64,000 nucleotides of DNA from Cycas panzhihuaensis. Lineage: Eukaryota > Cycadophyta. Positions 1 through 12,405 of this stretch are shown here, in pieces; within the stretch, counting starts at the first letter, position 1, and each line of letters opens with the position of its first letter. The notes under the pieces are model-generated. The model saw only the letters and a program-made list of their open reading frames with translations. It had not been told where the DNA came from and did no database searches. The stretch covers positions 187,185,741-187,249,740 of the forward strand of contig CM041465.1 in NCBI GenBank assembly GCA_023213395.1, written 5' to 3'. The position numbers were made by a program, and so were the translations under genes.

Positions 1-519
1 GGTGCCAAAACAAGCTTTAAAACCCTAATGAAATAAAGTTATAAATATGTAATTCTTGAAAATTTTGATAGCATAATAGCTAAACCTAGAGAATTTTTGG
101 GAAAAAAGAGAGTAAATTACATGAAATCTTATGGAGAAAGAGATAACACACGTAATTTTGATTGGGACAAATCTCAAAGAAAAAAAAAGAAAAAGATGCA
201 TTAATTTATAAGAAACAAAAAAAGAAAGAATTTTGATTGTAAAATCATACATGAAACCCTTTGAATCCTAAGTGTAATACCTGTGATAAATTATTAAATG
301 CATAAATGTACATTCATTTAAGTTAGAAACTAAATATCATATGAAATCATCCAATAACTGATTAAAACTTATAATTACAAACATGAGATGTAGAAGATAA
401 AAAAAATCAAATGAGATTAGTAAGACCTATATCAACTATATCTAAATTAAACATTAAGCTTGCAAGCATGAAGTTAGACCTATAACAAATTATTAGAAAG
501 CATAAACCTATATCCATCC
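1..519. other. AT-rich flank, left part of dispersed repeat copy A
   Basis: No gene is visible. The last part (about 440-519) resembles the sequence just before 15760; 18 bases at 502-519 match 15742-15759 exactly. It therefore looks like the left piece of a dispersed repeat that Copia-1 split. A TGTAATACC-type string near 275 resembles the start of Gypsy LTRs elsewhere in the window but is too short to call. Confidence 0.4.
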
Positions 520-527
520 TATTAACA

Positions 528-894
528 TGGTAGTTAATTATTAAGCTACTTAGTTAATGTTAATGTAGTTTAATTAAGTGAAAAGGTGTGAAGCCAAAAA
601 GGTGTGACTTATTTAGAGGGTCATAACCTTAATCGAGTGATACCTCTTGGGAAAATATAAGTGCCTTGAGGCCTTGTGTATTCAACATTAAGTATCATTA
701 TATCAATCCATTGTGCAATAATCAAAGTGATCCATGAAGGATCATTTTGTAATGGTTATTTTTCCAAAAGGGTTTTCCCACATAAATTCCTGTGTACTGT
801 GCATCTATTATTTGCGTATATTTATTTACTTGCTATGTATGGTAAAAGATTCTGTGATTGGAAACATTTGTATATGATTTCATGTTCTTAAACA
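528..894 (+). repeat. 5' LTR of Copia-1
   Basis: This stretch is repeated at 6521-6887. It begins TGGTAG and ends TTAAACA, directly followed by the primer site. A TATA-like box lies at 656-660 (TATAA). The copies differ by substitutions and small indels throughout. Confidence 0.85.
656..663 (+). promoter_or_regulatory. Putative LTR TATA box (Copia-1)
   Basis: TATAAGTG here aligns with TATAAATG at 6648-6655 in the 3' LTR. A TATA box in the LTR would start element transcription; its placement is inferred from conservation between the two LTRs. Confidence 0.4.
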
Positions 895-912
895 TGGTAT
901 CAAAGCCGTAGG
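895..912 (+). other. Primer-binding site, Copia-1
   Basis: TGGTATCAAAGCC starts at the first base after the 5' LTR. It matches the 3' end of initiator tRNA-Met used by most plant Copia elements (TGGTATCAGAGC), with one change. Confidence 0.8.
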
Positions 913-2469
913 ATTGTACATAGCTAAAGCCTAATGGTGAGTAGAGTAATGTGATCATTAGTTACTGGGTAATGCCGTCTAACCCAAGATGAGTCTTGAG
1001 GGTCCATCAACCCCAACAATATGTAGAAGTAAGAATAGTGTATCAGTGGTGGTTAAAGTAGTGAAGATCACTATTCAATGGAGAATAAGAGTTCTTGGGA
1101 GTCGATATTCAGGCATGAAGACCACATTTTTTATTGGAGTTACCTTGTTGGGGGTCATTTGAAGTTGGTTGAAGAACTGATGTAGTAATTCAAGCCAACA
1201 AATCACGTGTTGATGGTGATTCAGAGACTACAAGGATAACCAACCTTATACACAAGTAAGTTAGTCATTTTTTCACCCAAAACACTATAAAATTAAAAAA
1301 AGAGGAAGATTTTTTTTCTGGTGTCACCTTCATTAAGTCTATATAAAGGAGAGATTAGAGCCTTCCTGAGTTATTTTCAACCCTCTATACTAAAATTTGA
1401 TGAAGCACATAACAGTATAAAGCATTGTGCATTGTATTTTTGAGTTGTAGTGCTTTTATAAGTGGGAGTATGACCTCTTATCTCCACTGTATACACCTTG
1501 TTGAGCCCGCATCTATGTGTTGAGAGATAGTTGGGCTATTTATATCTTGTTTTGGAGACTTATGTGCTTTTATAAAGTACTGTACAATTGTTTAAGGTTG
1601 TATGAGAATATAGTATGTTGTCTAGGTGTGATCTAGAGGCTATTGGGCTATTTCTTCACCAAATTTGAGCTTACTAGTTGCTTTTCTATTTGGTTGGGTA
1701 CATTTTTTAGGCCGGTTGGGCAGTTATAGTACTATCTAGGTAGTGTACAAGTTGTGTACAAATAATGTGAAAGGAGAGTAGGCCGTGATTAGGACACAAG
1801 TCTATTTGGAGATATATTGGTCTCAGGCCGGTTGACTGCATTGTTTCATGCATACCGCACCTTTGTCTTCTTCCACGTGAAGTACGCGGAGATTTTAATT
1901 ATTATTATTTTTTTGATACATTTTGCTAAAATTTTTACCTTGTAATATATCTTGATATATTTCAATATTGAATCTCCATATGAGTTTAGTTGGAATGGAT
2001 GAAAACTTGGAAAAGTCATCGCTTTTGAGAATATGCCTTTTGGAATATTCTCTTTTTAATTAAACTTTATAAAAAGAACCCTTACCATTGATATTAGATA
2101 TTTTACCTATTATGAGGTTATTTAGAGTGTTCTTAGTCTATTTTGAGTGAGGATTGAGGAGATCTCTTATGATTTAGACTTGGAGACCATGCACTATAAC
2201 CATGTGGAGCCATTATTTGTTCTTGGAGCATTGTTTTGAGTGCCTTAAGGGTCATTTTTGACACCTTTTTAAGGTATTTTAAGGCTGTTTATTGATGGTG
2301 GATGAGGCATAAATAGTCAATGGCTCACTTAATGTGGGTATAGTCAGTGTTGGGTTCCCTTGGAAACGTGCCCGTGAGCTAGAGGAGGACATAAAGATGT
2401 AATTTTGTCTTGCAGATATTCTTTCTAGTATTGTTTATTTTGTATTGAAGCTCATTTCTTGAAAATAGA
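913..2469 (+). other. Copia-1 leader, no gene seen
   Basis: About 1.55 kb lies between the primer site and the first recognisable gag sequence. I see no coding sequence. It is an untranslated leader, or the gag N-terminus has decayed beyond recognition. Confidence 0.5.
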
Positions 2470-3300
2470 GTGTATTATACCCAAATTTATCTTCAATGGT
2501 AATATTTTCAGTAAGTCAAAGGCCAATATGGAACTTATTTTAATGGTGAATCAACTTTGGGGAATCACCAAGGCAAAAGTGGACACGATTCCATTAAACT
2601 ATAAGGAGTGAATTCATCTCAAAGAAAAGTAATTTATGGTTGTGGGATTATTGAAACTGTCACTAGCACTGGACCAGAGAGTGTTGGTTCACAATCTAGA
2701 CAAATCGACTGAGATATAGGAAAAACTATGTGATATGTTTGAAAAGAAGTAGACGAATAGATGTATTGCACTGATGTTGGAATACTTAACTCGCATGTGG
2801 AGGATGAGAATAACATTAGCTCATACCTTAATAAGATTACATACTTGAAGAATAAGCTAGAGGAATTGAAGCCAAACTCAATCGATGATGCATTACTATT
2901 TACAATAATCATGTTAAAACTCCCAACTACCTTTGCCATATTTCAGACCATATATGGTGGAGATAAAGTGATGGAAGTAGAGACATTTAATGGGCTTAAA
3001 AACCTAATTCTAGTAGAGGATACCAGGCTCAAACATCACAGCATGCTTGGAGGTTTTGGTTTAAGTTAGGCCTTAACTATGAAAACTCAGAGGAAGGAGG
3101 CCACTGAGGAGGAGAAGATCACACAGAGCTCAAGAGAAAGTTCTCAAGATAAAAAGACATTTAATGGGAAATGCAATTACTGTAAGAAGGATGGTCATCA
3201 TGAGAAGAACTGCTAGTTCAAGCATTGTGACAAGCGCAAAGTCAACCAAGATGATAAAGGGAAGAACATTACTGCTCACTGTGTCTAAGCAAAAGCCTTA
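2470..3300 (+). pseudogene. Copia-1 gag remnant
   Basis: Gag is the structural protein that packages the element RNA. The reading starts near 2480 with an FNGN-type motif typical of the Copia gag N-terminus, then changes frame. A UBN2-like piece is open at 2761-3069 (102 codons; ends just after a conserved leucine-rich stretch). A complete zinc knuckle CNYCKKDGHHEKNC (C-x2-C-x4-H-x4-C) is encoded at 3172-3213 and is followed at once by a stop. Frame changes and several stops mean no Gag can be made. All four metal-binding residues survive even though the surrounding frame is broken. Confidence 0.8.
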
Positions 3301-6300
3301 TCAGCTGAATCAGATCAAAGAGATTATTAGGTGCTTGACTCTAGAGCATAGAAGCACATTTCTTACTAGAGGCAAAACTTTAATACGATGACTTCAAATC
3401 AGAGTGGTGTAGAGATTGTCCTTGGAGATGCTTACATCTTGCTGGTAGAAGGTATCAGTGAAGTTTCTATTATAGGAGGTAAATTTACCAAGGTTTATTA
3501 TGTACTAAAGATGTAATTGAACCTTCTTTCAGCTTAGGATATTTTTAAATGAGATATAAAGGTGGAGCTCCGTGATGATAAATGCTTGATTAAGGATTAG
3601 AAATAGAAATTTGCTATCATAACTACTAGGAAAGTCAGGGACAACTTTTAAGTATTTAAAAAAATTCAGTCTTAGAAGAAGTCCTATGCTTTTGTTACCA
3701 GCATGGATGATGTGAGTAAGTTGTGGCACAACCACCTAAGTTGCCTTAATTATAGGAGTATTGCACTATTGAAGAGGTTGAAGATGGTAAAAGGATTACC
3801 GTCAATTACCTACTTGGATGGTGTGTGTAAATGGTGTATGTATGGCAAGCACCATTGCTACCCTTCTACTCGGGATAATGCTTGGAGAGCCAAGGAGAAA
3901 CTAAAGCTTGTATATTTAGACATAATGGGTCCTCTTCCTAACCCTTCAATATCTAGAGCTCGTTATACCTTTGTATTTGTAGATGACTACACTAAGAAGG
4001 CTTGGGTTTACTTTCTAAAGAACAAGTCTGATATGTTTGAACACTTTCATGATTGGAAAGCGATGGTTGGAATTGAATGTGATAAGAAAATAAAATCATT
4101 AAGAAGTGATAATGGTAAGGAATATGATAACAATGCATTCAATTAGTTCTATCATGATGATGATATAAAGTGGGAATTTACAGTCCTGTATACCCCATAA
4201 TAGAATAAAGTTACTAAAAGAAAGAACCGTACCATGATAGAGATAGTAAGGTGTATGGTGCATGTTAAAAACTTGCCACTGAAGTTTTGGGCAAAACCTA
4301 TGGCAACTGCTATTTATATTTTGAACTCAGTATCCACTCAAGTAGTTCGCATCATGATCCCTAAAGAAAAATAGACCAGTCATAAGCTTATCATTAGCCA
4401 TTTAAGAATGTTTGGGTGTATCATGTACACCCACATCCCAGATGATACCTAAAAGAAGTTAGATCAGAAAAGTCTAAAGTGCATATTCATGGGGTATTGC
4501 ATTAAGAATAAATCCTACAGACTATAGGATCCACTAGGGGAGAAGATTATGGTTAGTCAGGATGTCAAATTTAATGAGACATCGATGTATCATGATGACC
4601 GATCATCAAAGGAGCCTTTTTACACCCCCTTCTCCCATTCCTATATTCATCAAGTAAAGAGGATAATGAACTAGTTGTTGAAATACTTAAGGAAGCTGGA
4701 TCAAGTGGGATGAGTAATAGTGAGGCACCGCCATGAGTTGAAGTACCTCTAGCAACAGGTTCTTCAATACCTTTATGGGTAAGGAAGACTTTAGAAGATT
4801 CTAGTGTGGTGATGCATACCTTAACTGATGATCGAAGAACATGAAGTTAACATGCTAGTTGAACTCTGTTGGTAGACACCAACGACTGTAATGATCCTGA
4901 TTCATTCAATGAAATGAAAGGAGATCTAAGATGGAGAGATGCAATGGAAGAGGAATATAGTTCTCTACTAAAGAACAACACATGGGATTTAGTTCTACTA
5001 CCTTCGGTAAAGAATCTTGTAGGATGAAAATGGGTCTACAAGATAAAGTTTCACTCTGATGGAGAGGTGGATAAGTTTAAGTCCAGACTTATTGCATAAG
5101 GATTCAAGCAGAAAGAAGGAATTAACTATGAGGAGACATTTGCACTAGTCTCCATAATGACAATGGTCTATTTGTTGATTTCCTTAGCAGTAGCTTATGG
5201 TTGGAAGTTACATCAGAAGGACATAAAGTCTACATTCCTTAATAGACATCTAAAGGAGGAAATATATATGTCAGCCTCTGGGATTTGTTAAGGATGGCTA
5301 GGAGCATCTTGTGTGCCATTTAAAGAAGTCAATTTATGGCTTGAAATAAGCACCTTATTCTTGGTATAAAAAGATAGATGCAAAGTTGAAAGCTGAAGGT
5401 TTCAAGATTTTTAAACTCAACTCGAATGTGTATGTGAAGAGAAGAGACTTCAATAGTAGCTTACGTGGTATGTGTGGATGATTTAGTTATCAATGGTAAT
5501 TGTGGTAAGGCTATTGCTAAAGTCAAATCCAATCTGGGAGCTTCATTGTATATGACAGACCTTAGGAGACTTCACTACTTCTTGGGCATTCAGGTTAGGC
5601 AGATGGATTATAGGATCATATTATTATAGTCATAGTATATGAAAAATTTGTTGGAGAAATTTGGAATGTAAAATTACAAACCAGTTATAACACCATGTAT
5701 AAAAGGTGCAAATTTGCAGAAGGATATGGCCAAGCCCTCTATAAATGGTACAAAGTATTACCAATTGGTAGGGAGTCTAATCTATTTAACTCATACCAAA
5801 CCTGATATTGCATACACTATTAGGTTGGTTTCTCACTATATGTAGAATCCTCAAGAACCTCATTTGGTTGCAACAAAGTAGATTTTGAAGTATTTGAAGG
5901 GGATTATTAATCTTGGTCTCGAATACCATTGAGGTAAAGAGATATAATTGCATGGCTACACGAATACTAATTGGGGAGAAGATTCTGATGATAAAAAATT
6001 CACTGCTAGATACCTGTTTGGTGTTGGCAATAGATTTGTTTCGTGGCAGTCGAAGAAGTAGCAGATAATGGTGCTCTCTTCTATAGAGGCAGAATATCAA
6101 GGACTCAGTGCAGGTGCAAAGGAAGTTGTATGGTTGCAAGGTCTCTTGGAGTTTCAAATGGACACCCGATTATCTTTATTTATAACCAAAGTACCATTCA
6201 TCTATAAAAGAATCCAAAGTTTCATGCATGTATGAAGCACATTGAGATTTAGCACCATTACATTCGTGAATAGATCAAATCAAGGAAGTTATAGGTTGAG

Positions 6301-6360
6301 TACTGTCTAAGTGAATTCTAGCTTGTAGACGTGTTCACCAAACCTCTCACTGAAGATTAA
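3301..6360 (+). pseudogene. Copia-1 pol remnant (protease-integrase-RT-RNase H)
   Basis: The order is that of Ty1/Copia pol. The pre-integrase zinc region (LWHNHL and CKWC motifs) and the integrase core are open at 3703-4146 (147 codons). The core keeps the first Asp (YLDIMGP) and the second (SDNGKEY). Beyond two in-frame stops at 4198-4203, the catalytic Glu position reads Lys (NKVTKRKN where families have an ERKN-type motif). Reverse transcriptase spans about 4905-5640, with the active-site box VCVDD at 5468-5482, so both Asp are kept. RNase H lies about 5930-6200 with SSIEAEYQG near 6080. The usual C-terminal FTKPL motif is at about 6331-6350, just before a stop at 6358-6360. Stops occur throughout, so the gene is dead. 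Confidence 0.88.
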
Positions 6361-6501
6361 TTTATGAAGATGTGTATTGGACTTGGACTCAATAATATTA
6401 TTCTTGAGGGGGGATGTATCGACACGGATAAAGAAGCCATAAGATAGTCCCAACCTTGTGATAACACAACTATTGTAGTTGGCAGGCTCCCCACATTCAC
6501 A

Positions 6502-6513
6502 TTAAGGGGGGAT
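6502..6513 (+). other. Polypurine tract, Copia-1
   Basis: ATTAAGGGGGGA lies just upstream of the 3' LTR, where plus-strand DNA synthesis is primed. A second G-run occurs at about 6404-6414. Confidence 0.65.
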
Positions 6514-6520
6514 ATCAACA

Positions 6521-6887
6521 TGGCAGATAATTATTAAGCCACTTAGTTAATGTTAATATGGTTTAATTAAGTGAAAAGGTGTGAAGCCAAAAAGTATGAC
6601 TTATTCAGAGGGTCACAACTCTAATCAAATGAGAACTCTTGGGAGAATATAAATGCCTTGAGGCCTTGTGTATTTAATATTAAGTAGCATTGTATCAATC
6701 CATTGTGCAATAATCAAAGTGATCCATAAGGATCCTTTTATGGTGGGTTTTTTCTTGAAAGGGTTTTTCCACATAAATTTGTATATATTGTGCATTTGTT
6801 AGCTGTGTATATTTATTTGTTTACTGTGTATGGTAAAAGATTCTATGGTTGGGAACATTTGTGTATGATTTCATTTTCCTAAATACA
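6521..6887 (+). repeat. 3' LTR of Copia-1
   Basis: Partner of 528-894. It begins TGGCAG, ends AAATACA, and has a TATA-like box TATAAATG at 6648-6655. Confidence 0.85.
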
Positions 6888-8060
6888 TTCATGTTAAAAA
6901 TAAGAGATAATATATTAAATCAACTTTGAAGAATTAAACTTACAATCACAAAAGTTAGAAAATCATATGAAACCCTAAAATCTATGGTACTATATACAAA
7001 GCTAATAACAAAATGCTAATGATAATATGTAATTTGATAGAAATACAAGCAAACCATTGATAATACTACAAGATATGAGGTAGCTAGATTCTATAAATTT
7101 TAAATGATAAATTAAGTTAGTTTTAACTATTAAAAATTAATAAGAATCACCAAAAGTGTGTAAATATACCTTCTATAGTATTTTCCTTTAAAAAATCTAT
7201 ATTGTTTGGCTTTAAATTACCCCCACAATGACAGTATGAAAAACTAGCAAACTAGTATGAATAATTAGCAAACATGAAAAACTATGGAAAAAAAGTGGAT
7301 GAAAATTAATGAAAATAGTAGAATGATAATGTAATGGCTAGAAACTTATAAATAATTAGCTATTAGTACTCAAACTGATGCAAAACAAATGACAAATCTT
7401 TTTAATCAAGTCACATGAAAATTTAGTGTTAAATAGGCTCAATAGTGATTTTGATAGAATTTCTACAGCATAACAACTTATAGAAAATTTCAACCCTCAA
7501 AATAATTAGAAGAATATGAATTTATAAACAAACTAGCCCATGGTTTCGGGGTTCATTGTTTTGCAAAAGAATCACCTTAGAAAGTGTAAAAATCAAATCA
7601 AATCAAAGAAAATTTTATTTTGGTCAAATTGTAAGATTTTTTAATGCATCATTACAAAAAATAGACTAACACCTTAGAAAATATTATAGGCACTACTATA
7701 AATAGATCAACATTACAAAGTATATTGTAATACTATAATAAATTAGAACATACATCATGAAAAGTGTTATGTGATTTTGATAAAAACTTCAAACAGGCAT
7801 AACTTTCATAGATGATATCTATTCTTATCCCACAACCACTTATTTCTTATGTATGTGATGAGATCTATATAATAAATTAGTAAAATAATTAATTTATTTT
7901 ATCATGAAGGTCAAAAGTGTAAAAAAAAAAAATAATATAAATGAAAAATACTCATATTGACAAAAAACAAAGACAAAAAAGTTAGAAAAAGCTACAATCT
8001 ATAGATATTTAAAAACTCAATCTAAGTAGAAATAAGGTAAAAATTAGTTGAAAAATAAAA
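6888..8060 (+). repeat. Dispersed repeat, copy A (right part)
   Basis: This stretch aligns collinearly with 15775-16935 through many shared short blocks (for example AACCATTGATAAT, CATAACAACT and AATCACCTTAGAAA). Each copy has its own indels. No coding sequence was recognised. Copia-1 interrupts its left end. The family identity is unknown; it may be a decayed Gypsy LTR or internal region. Confidence 0.7.
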
Positions 8061-8084
8061 AGAAAATGCGACAAATATTGGGCA

Positions 8085-8300
8085 TTCTATAGGGTGAAGT
8101 TGGAATTTTTTAATAATTATGTGAGTAGCTAAGATTATCATTAGTAATGAATATACTCTCTTACATACATATAATCATATATACATAATGATAAATAGAT
8201 GAAGTAAACCATTTACAATTTAAGTCTAATTAAAATAGAGAAGTGTACTAAATTGCATCAAGGAGACCTAAAATCAAGCAAATATTTACCCCCTTGGTAG
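8085..8300 (+). repeat. Gypsy LTR fragment
   Basis: It is similar, in the same direction, to about 26090-26330, inside the LTR of Gypsy-1. Shared features include ATAATTAT..GAGTAG, ATCATTAGTAATGAATATACT-like text and AAAATAGAGAAGT. The match stops abruptly on the right, so this is a truncated piece. Confidence 0.6.
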
Positions 8301-9864
8301 TGGAAGTTCATCAAATAAAATGATGAAAGATATCAAATGATTCTAATCATGCTTACTATATCATCTATTCTAGGATTAAGGTCTTTAATAGTTTGTTTTA
8401 ATTGTGTTAGATGGTCATGAAATAATAGGTATATCCATGAAAGAGGATGTGTGGATGAACTAAAAAAAAACTATAAAAAGTAATGATTTATCTTGTATTT
8501 ATCATAATATGGCCACAAATACTTTGATAATCTAGATTGCTATACAATGACCTATAGTTTAGTTAACTTCCCTTTTTCACATAAATGGTAAATAATATGG
8601 ATAAAATACAATGCACCTCAAAGGGATTATAACTAAGTGCTATCAGATGAGTGTAGGAAATTTGGGAAATAATTGCAGAGAAGATGGTTAGGTAGTTATA
8701 GTCTCAAGTTTGAAAAGATCTTTTATAAGCAACTCAAAGGAAACCAAATCAGATAATGGTTAGAACTTGATCTTGACTTAAATATAATATATGAAACTCC
8801 TACCTATGCTAAGCTCAAGAATCACTATATGATAGACCTAATCTAGTCCTAAGCTATGCATGGAGTTATTATATGACTTTCCCTAAGTGCTAAGATGGTG
8901 TTGTTATTTACTGATTGTCTATTTATGCTCATGACTTATTGAACATAATTTAATTATAATAGGGGTCATGGTGAACCATAAGTAGGATATAAAGTAGTTA
9001 TATGATTCATTTAATTTAGATATATACTATGCATTAGTAAGTAGGAGTGAGGCTAAAACATAACTTGTTGCTATTGTCAAGATGGTGGACATAAGGCAAT
9101 GAGGTATAACTTGAGATGTGAAAGCACTTTTTAGGTAGGTTATAGTAGAACATTAATAAATTATATGGTTTAGATTGAGTGTTTTTCTCTTAATTGACTT
9201 AGGGATAAAGGGTACTTCTTTCTAATACTCTTTAGTCATGATTTATCTAAGTAATACAAGTGTAAATGGAGAATGGGAATAGGTAAATATTGAGCAAATG
9301 AAGGTCCTAATGCACACAAACTATGAAGTTCTCAATAAATTCTTGGCTTAAAAAATCAAGTACAAGATGGCCATATGAGAAACACCTACACAGAGATGGA
9401 AGTTTAGAAATTATCTATTGGTATTAGAGTCTACTTCCTTATGCAAAGCTTATTTATGAGCATTTAGGAACTTAGTAATCTATAGGAGCCTATAGAAATT
9501 CAATGAAAATCCATAACTACTAATAAGCAAATTACTTAAAATATAAGCAATGAATGCTAATAATACAATTGAATAAAGGTTAATAAGCTTCTTAAAAAAA
9601 ATGGTGAGGAGGGAATAGTAAAAGTTAACAACTCATGGATAAGAGCTTAAGATGGGGAATTCTTGACTTATAAGGCTAATAATTTAGTTATATAGTCTTA
9701 GCTAGGTATATTTAAAGTAGAATCATAGAGCCTATAATGCAATTTTAATTTGCAAGTAGAGCAAAGATATATGAAATGAAATTTATCATTGGTTTTGAGT
9801 TAGGTAACCTTGAAAACTACACAAAGTTAAAATTGGAGATAAAAGAAAAAAAAACTCATATATA

Positions 9865-9866
<2 letters not shown>
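8301..9866. other. AT-rich DNA, nothing recognised
   Basis: There is no open reading frame of note, no LTR ends and no clear repeat partner within the window. It probably consists of old repeat sequence. Confidence 0.4.

Positions 9867-9898
<32 letters not shown>
9867..9898. repeat. (TA)n microsatellite
   Basis: About 16 uninterrupted TA units, preceded by an imperfect TATATC stretch and an A-run. Confidence 0.9.
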
Positions 9899-9901
<3 letters not shown>

Positions 9902-9964
9902 CTCTTCTATATCATTTTTAAAAAATTTCCATCTTAAAATATATCTATAATCTACTTTATATTC

Positions 9965-10255
9965 ATAAAGGAGTTTAGTTAGTTCATACTCATTATGGAG
10001 ATGTGTCCCTAAGCACAATGATTAAATGGGAAGTCTTAGTTTATACTCGTAGAGGAGTGACATCCAATTTATATTCGTAAGGCAATATATTCTAATTTAT
10101 ACTTGTAGAGGAGCATTGCCTCTAAATTTAATGTTGGGAAGGAGAAAATATAGTTTAAACTCATGGGGGAATTCAATTAGTTTAGACTTATTGTAGATTG
10201 TAGTTTTAGTTTATACTTGTAAGGGGGTATTGGCAGTTTAGGCTCATTTTAGAAC
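9965..10255. repeat. Degenerate tandem repeat, period about 30 bp
   Basis: A motif of the type AGTTTATACTCGTAGAGGAG recurs about eight times (near 9972, 10038, 10066, 10096, 10152, 10178, 10208 and 10236) with varying spacing and substitutions. No coding role is visible. Confidence 0.55.
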
Positions 10256-10411
10256 AATGGTAGTTGTAGCTTATTTTAGAGCATAATTTATCATAATATA
10301 TAAGTACTTAGTTGCATTTAATAAAATCATTGGCTAACGAAAAACCTATAAATCCTATAATGAGCATCAAAGTATAAAGGAAAAAGTGAAGGAACTAATA
10401 ATATATTAGAC

Positions 10412-10887
10412 GAACACTATCCCATACATCGAGATGAAGGTGCCCTTCATCATTATAATCCTGGGTAAAACTAAGAGTAAACTCACTAAAACGTTTCTTT
10501 CGATGATTACTTTTCTCAGGGGTATGGTTTAATAAAATCTTAGGCTAGGCAACTTACTTTAAACTAATGATAACTATTTCTCCTAATAACATTTGATTGC
10601 CTACCTCAAAGGAAAATAAGAAAGGATTAATAGGAATGAGGAATTTAAAGCTATAAAGGATGTCAAGCACTCAAGAAGAAAGGTATATGACCTACTCAAA
10701 AGTGGTCTCAACCTCATGGGTACATTGCATAAGAAATTGACAAATCCAACTTGAGTTATATATAATTAATTAACAATAAGAATTAAGAGGGATCATGATG
10801 AATCTATGCAAATTCATTGAAAGAGCTTTATTATCCCTAAAAGGAACTACCATCAAGGGGACCTCCTTATAATGATGCATGGATACC
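10412..10887 (+). repeat. Direct repeat, copy 1 (about 475 bp)
   Basis: It is highly similar to 11637-12112, 1225 bp downstream in the same direction. It starts ATCCCATA and contains an inner landmark CCTCATGGGTACATTGCATA. It lacks the TG...CA ends, primer site and polypurine tract of LTRs, so I treat it as a segmental or tandem duplicate rather than an LTR. Confidence 0.8.
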
Positions 10888-11636
10888 CATGGTTATGGGG
10901 CTTGTTTGTGTTGGATTAAATAGGGAGGAAGACCATGATATATAGAAATGAGCTATTAGGTTATTAGTATTTGAGTAATGGTTAGTTTTGGTGGCAATGG
11001 TCATATGGACTTAAAACCTAAAGTCTTCATTACATGAAGTAGGTTGGTTATAGCCTTTAGTCAGATTAAATTTTGAGGAGGTAGTTGTTTTGAAGAATCT
11101 AAACCAACTCAATAAAAGGGGCATTCAAGTTGGCATTCATAGCTCAAGGCATTTTTTATGGTGGTGGCATGGCTTAGTTGCATGTTAAAGCATGTAAATT
11201 AAGGATTTGAGCTCAAGGCATTAATAGCAATTATGGTTGATATGTAAAATACTTTGTTAGTATGATTTTAGGAGGTTTTTTCACTTAGAGTGGGGGCATG
11301 TGTTATCTTTTTTGACTCTTAGATATAATATTTCAAAGGGCTTATGATGGCATTTAACACAAAATTTCATGCACTTCATGGTGGTTTTGATATGATATAA
11401 TAATATGCTAGTACTTTTTAGATTATATGTTTATAAATATTATATAATTTAGTCCTTTTATTTTTTCACACTTTTAGAAGGCCTAAAGATGTGTGTTGTC
11501 AGTATCTTTGAAGTAGATGTAGCTAAGTGCAAGTCCTAGGTAAATTTGGTAGAATAGTTCTCTCTATCTCATGGTGCCTTATGCTAAAGGGTTACCCCCA
11601 CTTTATGGGGATTTTACCCATCAAAATCCTCTTGAA

Positions 11637-12112
11637 TGGACACCATCCCATATATTGAGATGAAGGTCCCCTTCATCATTATAATCTTGGGTGAAACTAA
11701 GAGTAAACTCATTAAAAAGTTTCTTTTAATGACTACTTTTCTTAGGGGTATAGGTTGATAAAATCTTATGCTAAGCAACTTACTTTAAGCTAATGATAAC
11801 TATTTCTCCTAATAGCATTTGATTTCTTGCCTCAAAGGGAAATAAGAAAGAATCAATAGAAAGGAGGAATTTAAAGCTATAAAGGATGACAAGCATTCAA
11901 TAAGAAAGGTAGATGACCTACTCTAAAGTGGTATCCACCTCATGGGTACATTGCATAAGAAATTGACAAATCTAACTTGACTTATATATAATTAGTTAAT
12001 AATAAGAATTAAGAGGGATCATGATGAATCTATGCCAATTCATTGAAAGAGCTTTGTTATATCTAAAAGGAACTACCACCAAGGGGAACTCATTATAATG
12101 ATGCACTTGAGG
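11637..12112 (+). repeat. Direct repeat, copy 2 (about 475 bp)
   Basis: Partner of 10412-10887. Most differences are single transitions. The 750 bp between the copies has no recognisable partner. Confidence 0.8.
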
Positions 12113-12405
12113 TAGGTCTATGGTGTTATAAATCAAGGAATTGATATAAACTTAGTAGTATGCCAAGATGAGATATCTAAATTTATCTTAGAAAAAGTAT
12201 ATCGAAATATAAAGAAACATGATGGATTAGAATTGCATAGTATCAACTTAAGATAAGTATTAGGAGGGATTAAGAAGAGGCACTTAAAAGGTTTCGAAAG
12301 AGCTTTGCCATACCTAATAGGATATGCCACCTAGAAGACCTCCTCATAGTGATATAATTAAGGTAGGTGTATGGTGTCATAAATAAAGGAATTAACACTA
12401 AGCTC
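12040..12405 (+). repeat. Local tandem duplication of the direct-repeat tail
   Basis: The end of copy 2 (12040-12140: GAAAGAGCTTTG ... GTAGGT.TATGGTGT.ATAAAT) recurs at about 12299-12405 in a more diverged form. That makes three copies of this tail in the region. Confidence 0.6.

Larger units (their letters stand above)
528..6887 (+). mobile_element. Copia-1: full-length, decayed Ty1/Copia LTR retrotransposon
   Basis: The element has two related LTRs, a tRNA-Met-type primer site directly after the 5' LTR, gag with a CCHC zinc knuckle, then protease, integrase, reverse transcriptase and RNase H remnants in Copia order, and a purine tract before the 3' LTR. The coding part is broken by many stops and frame changes, so it cannot act on its own. 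The LTRs differ at many positions, making it probably the oldest of the five Copia elements here. The outer ends are uncertain by about 10 bp because the similarity between LTRs extends a few bases left of the TG. No clean target-site duplication was found, but a related repeat at 15.7 kb shows the unoccupied site. Confidence 0.9.

Noticed and set aside
895-912. tRNA gene at the TGGTATCA motifs
   Set aside because: The motif is only the complement of a tRNA 3' end, at the exact LTR boundary. No cloverleaf can be formed from the surrounding sequence.
5786-6157. 123-codon - strand ORF
   Set aside because: It is antisense to the Copia-1 RNase H region, which is clearly the real coding sense.
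10412-12112. The 475-bp direct repeats as LTRs of a small element
   Set aside because: They have no TG...CA ends, no primer site or polypurine tract, and no target duplication at either side.
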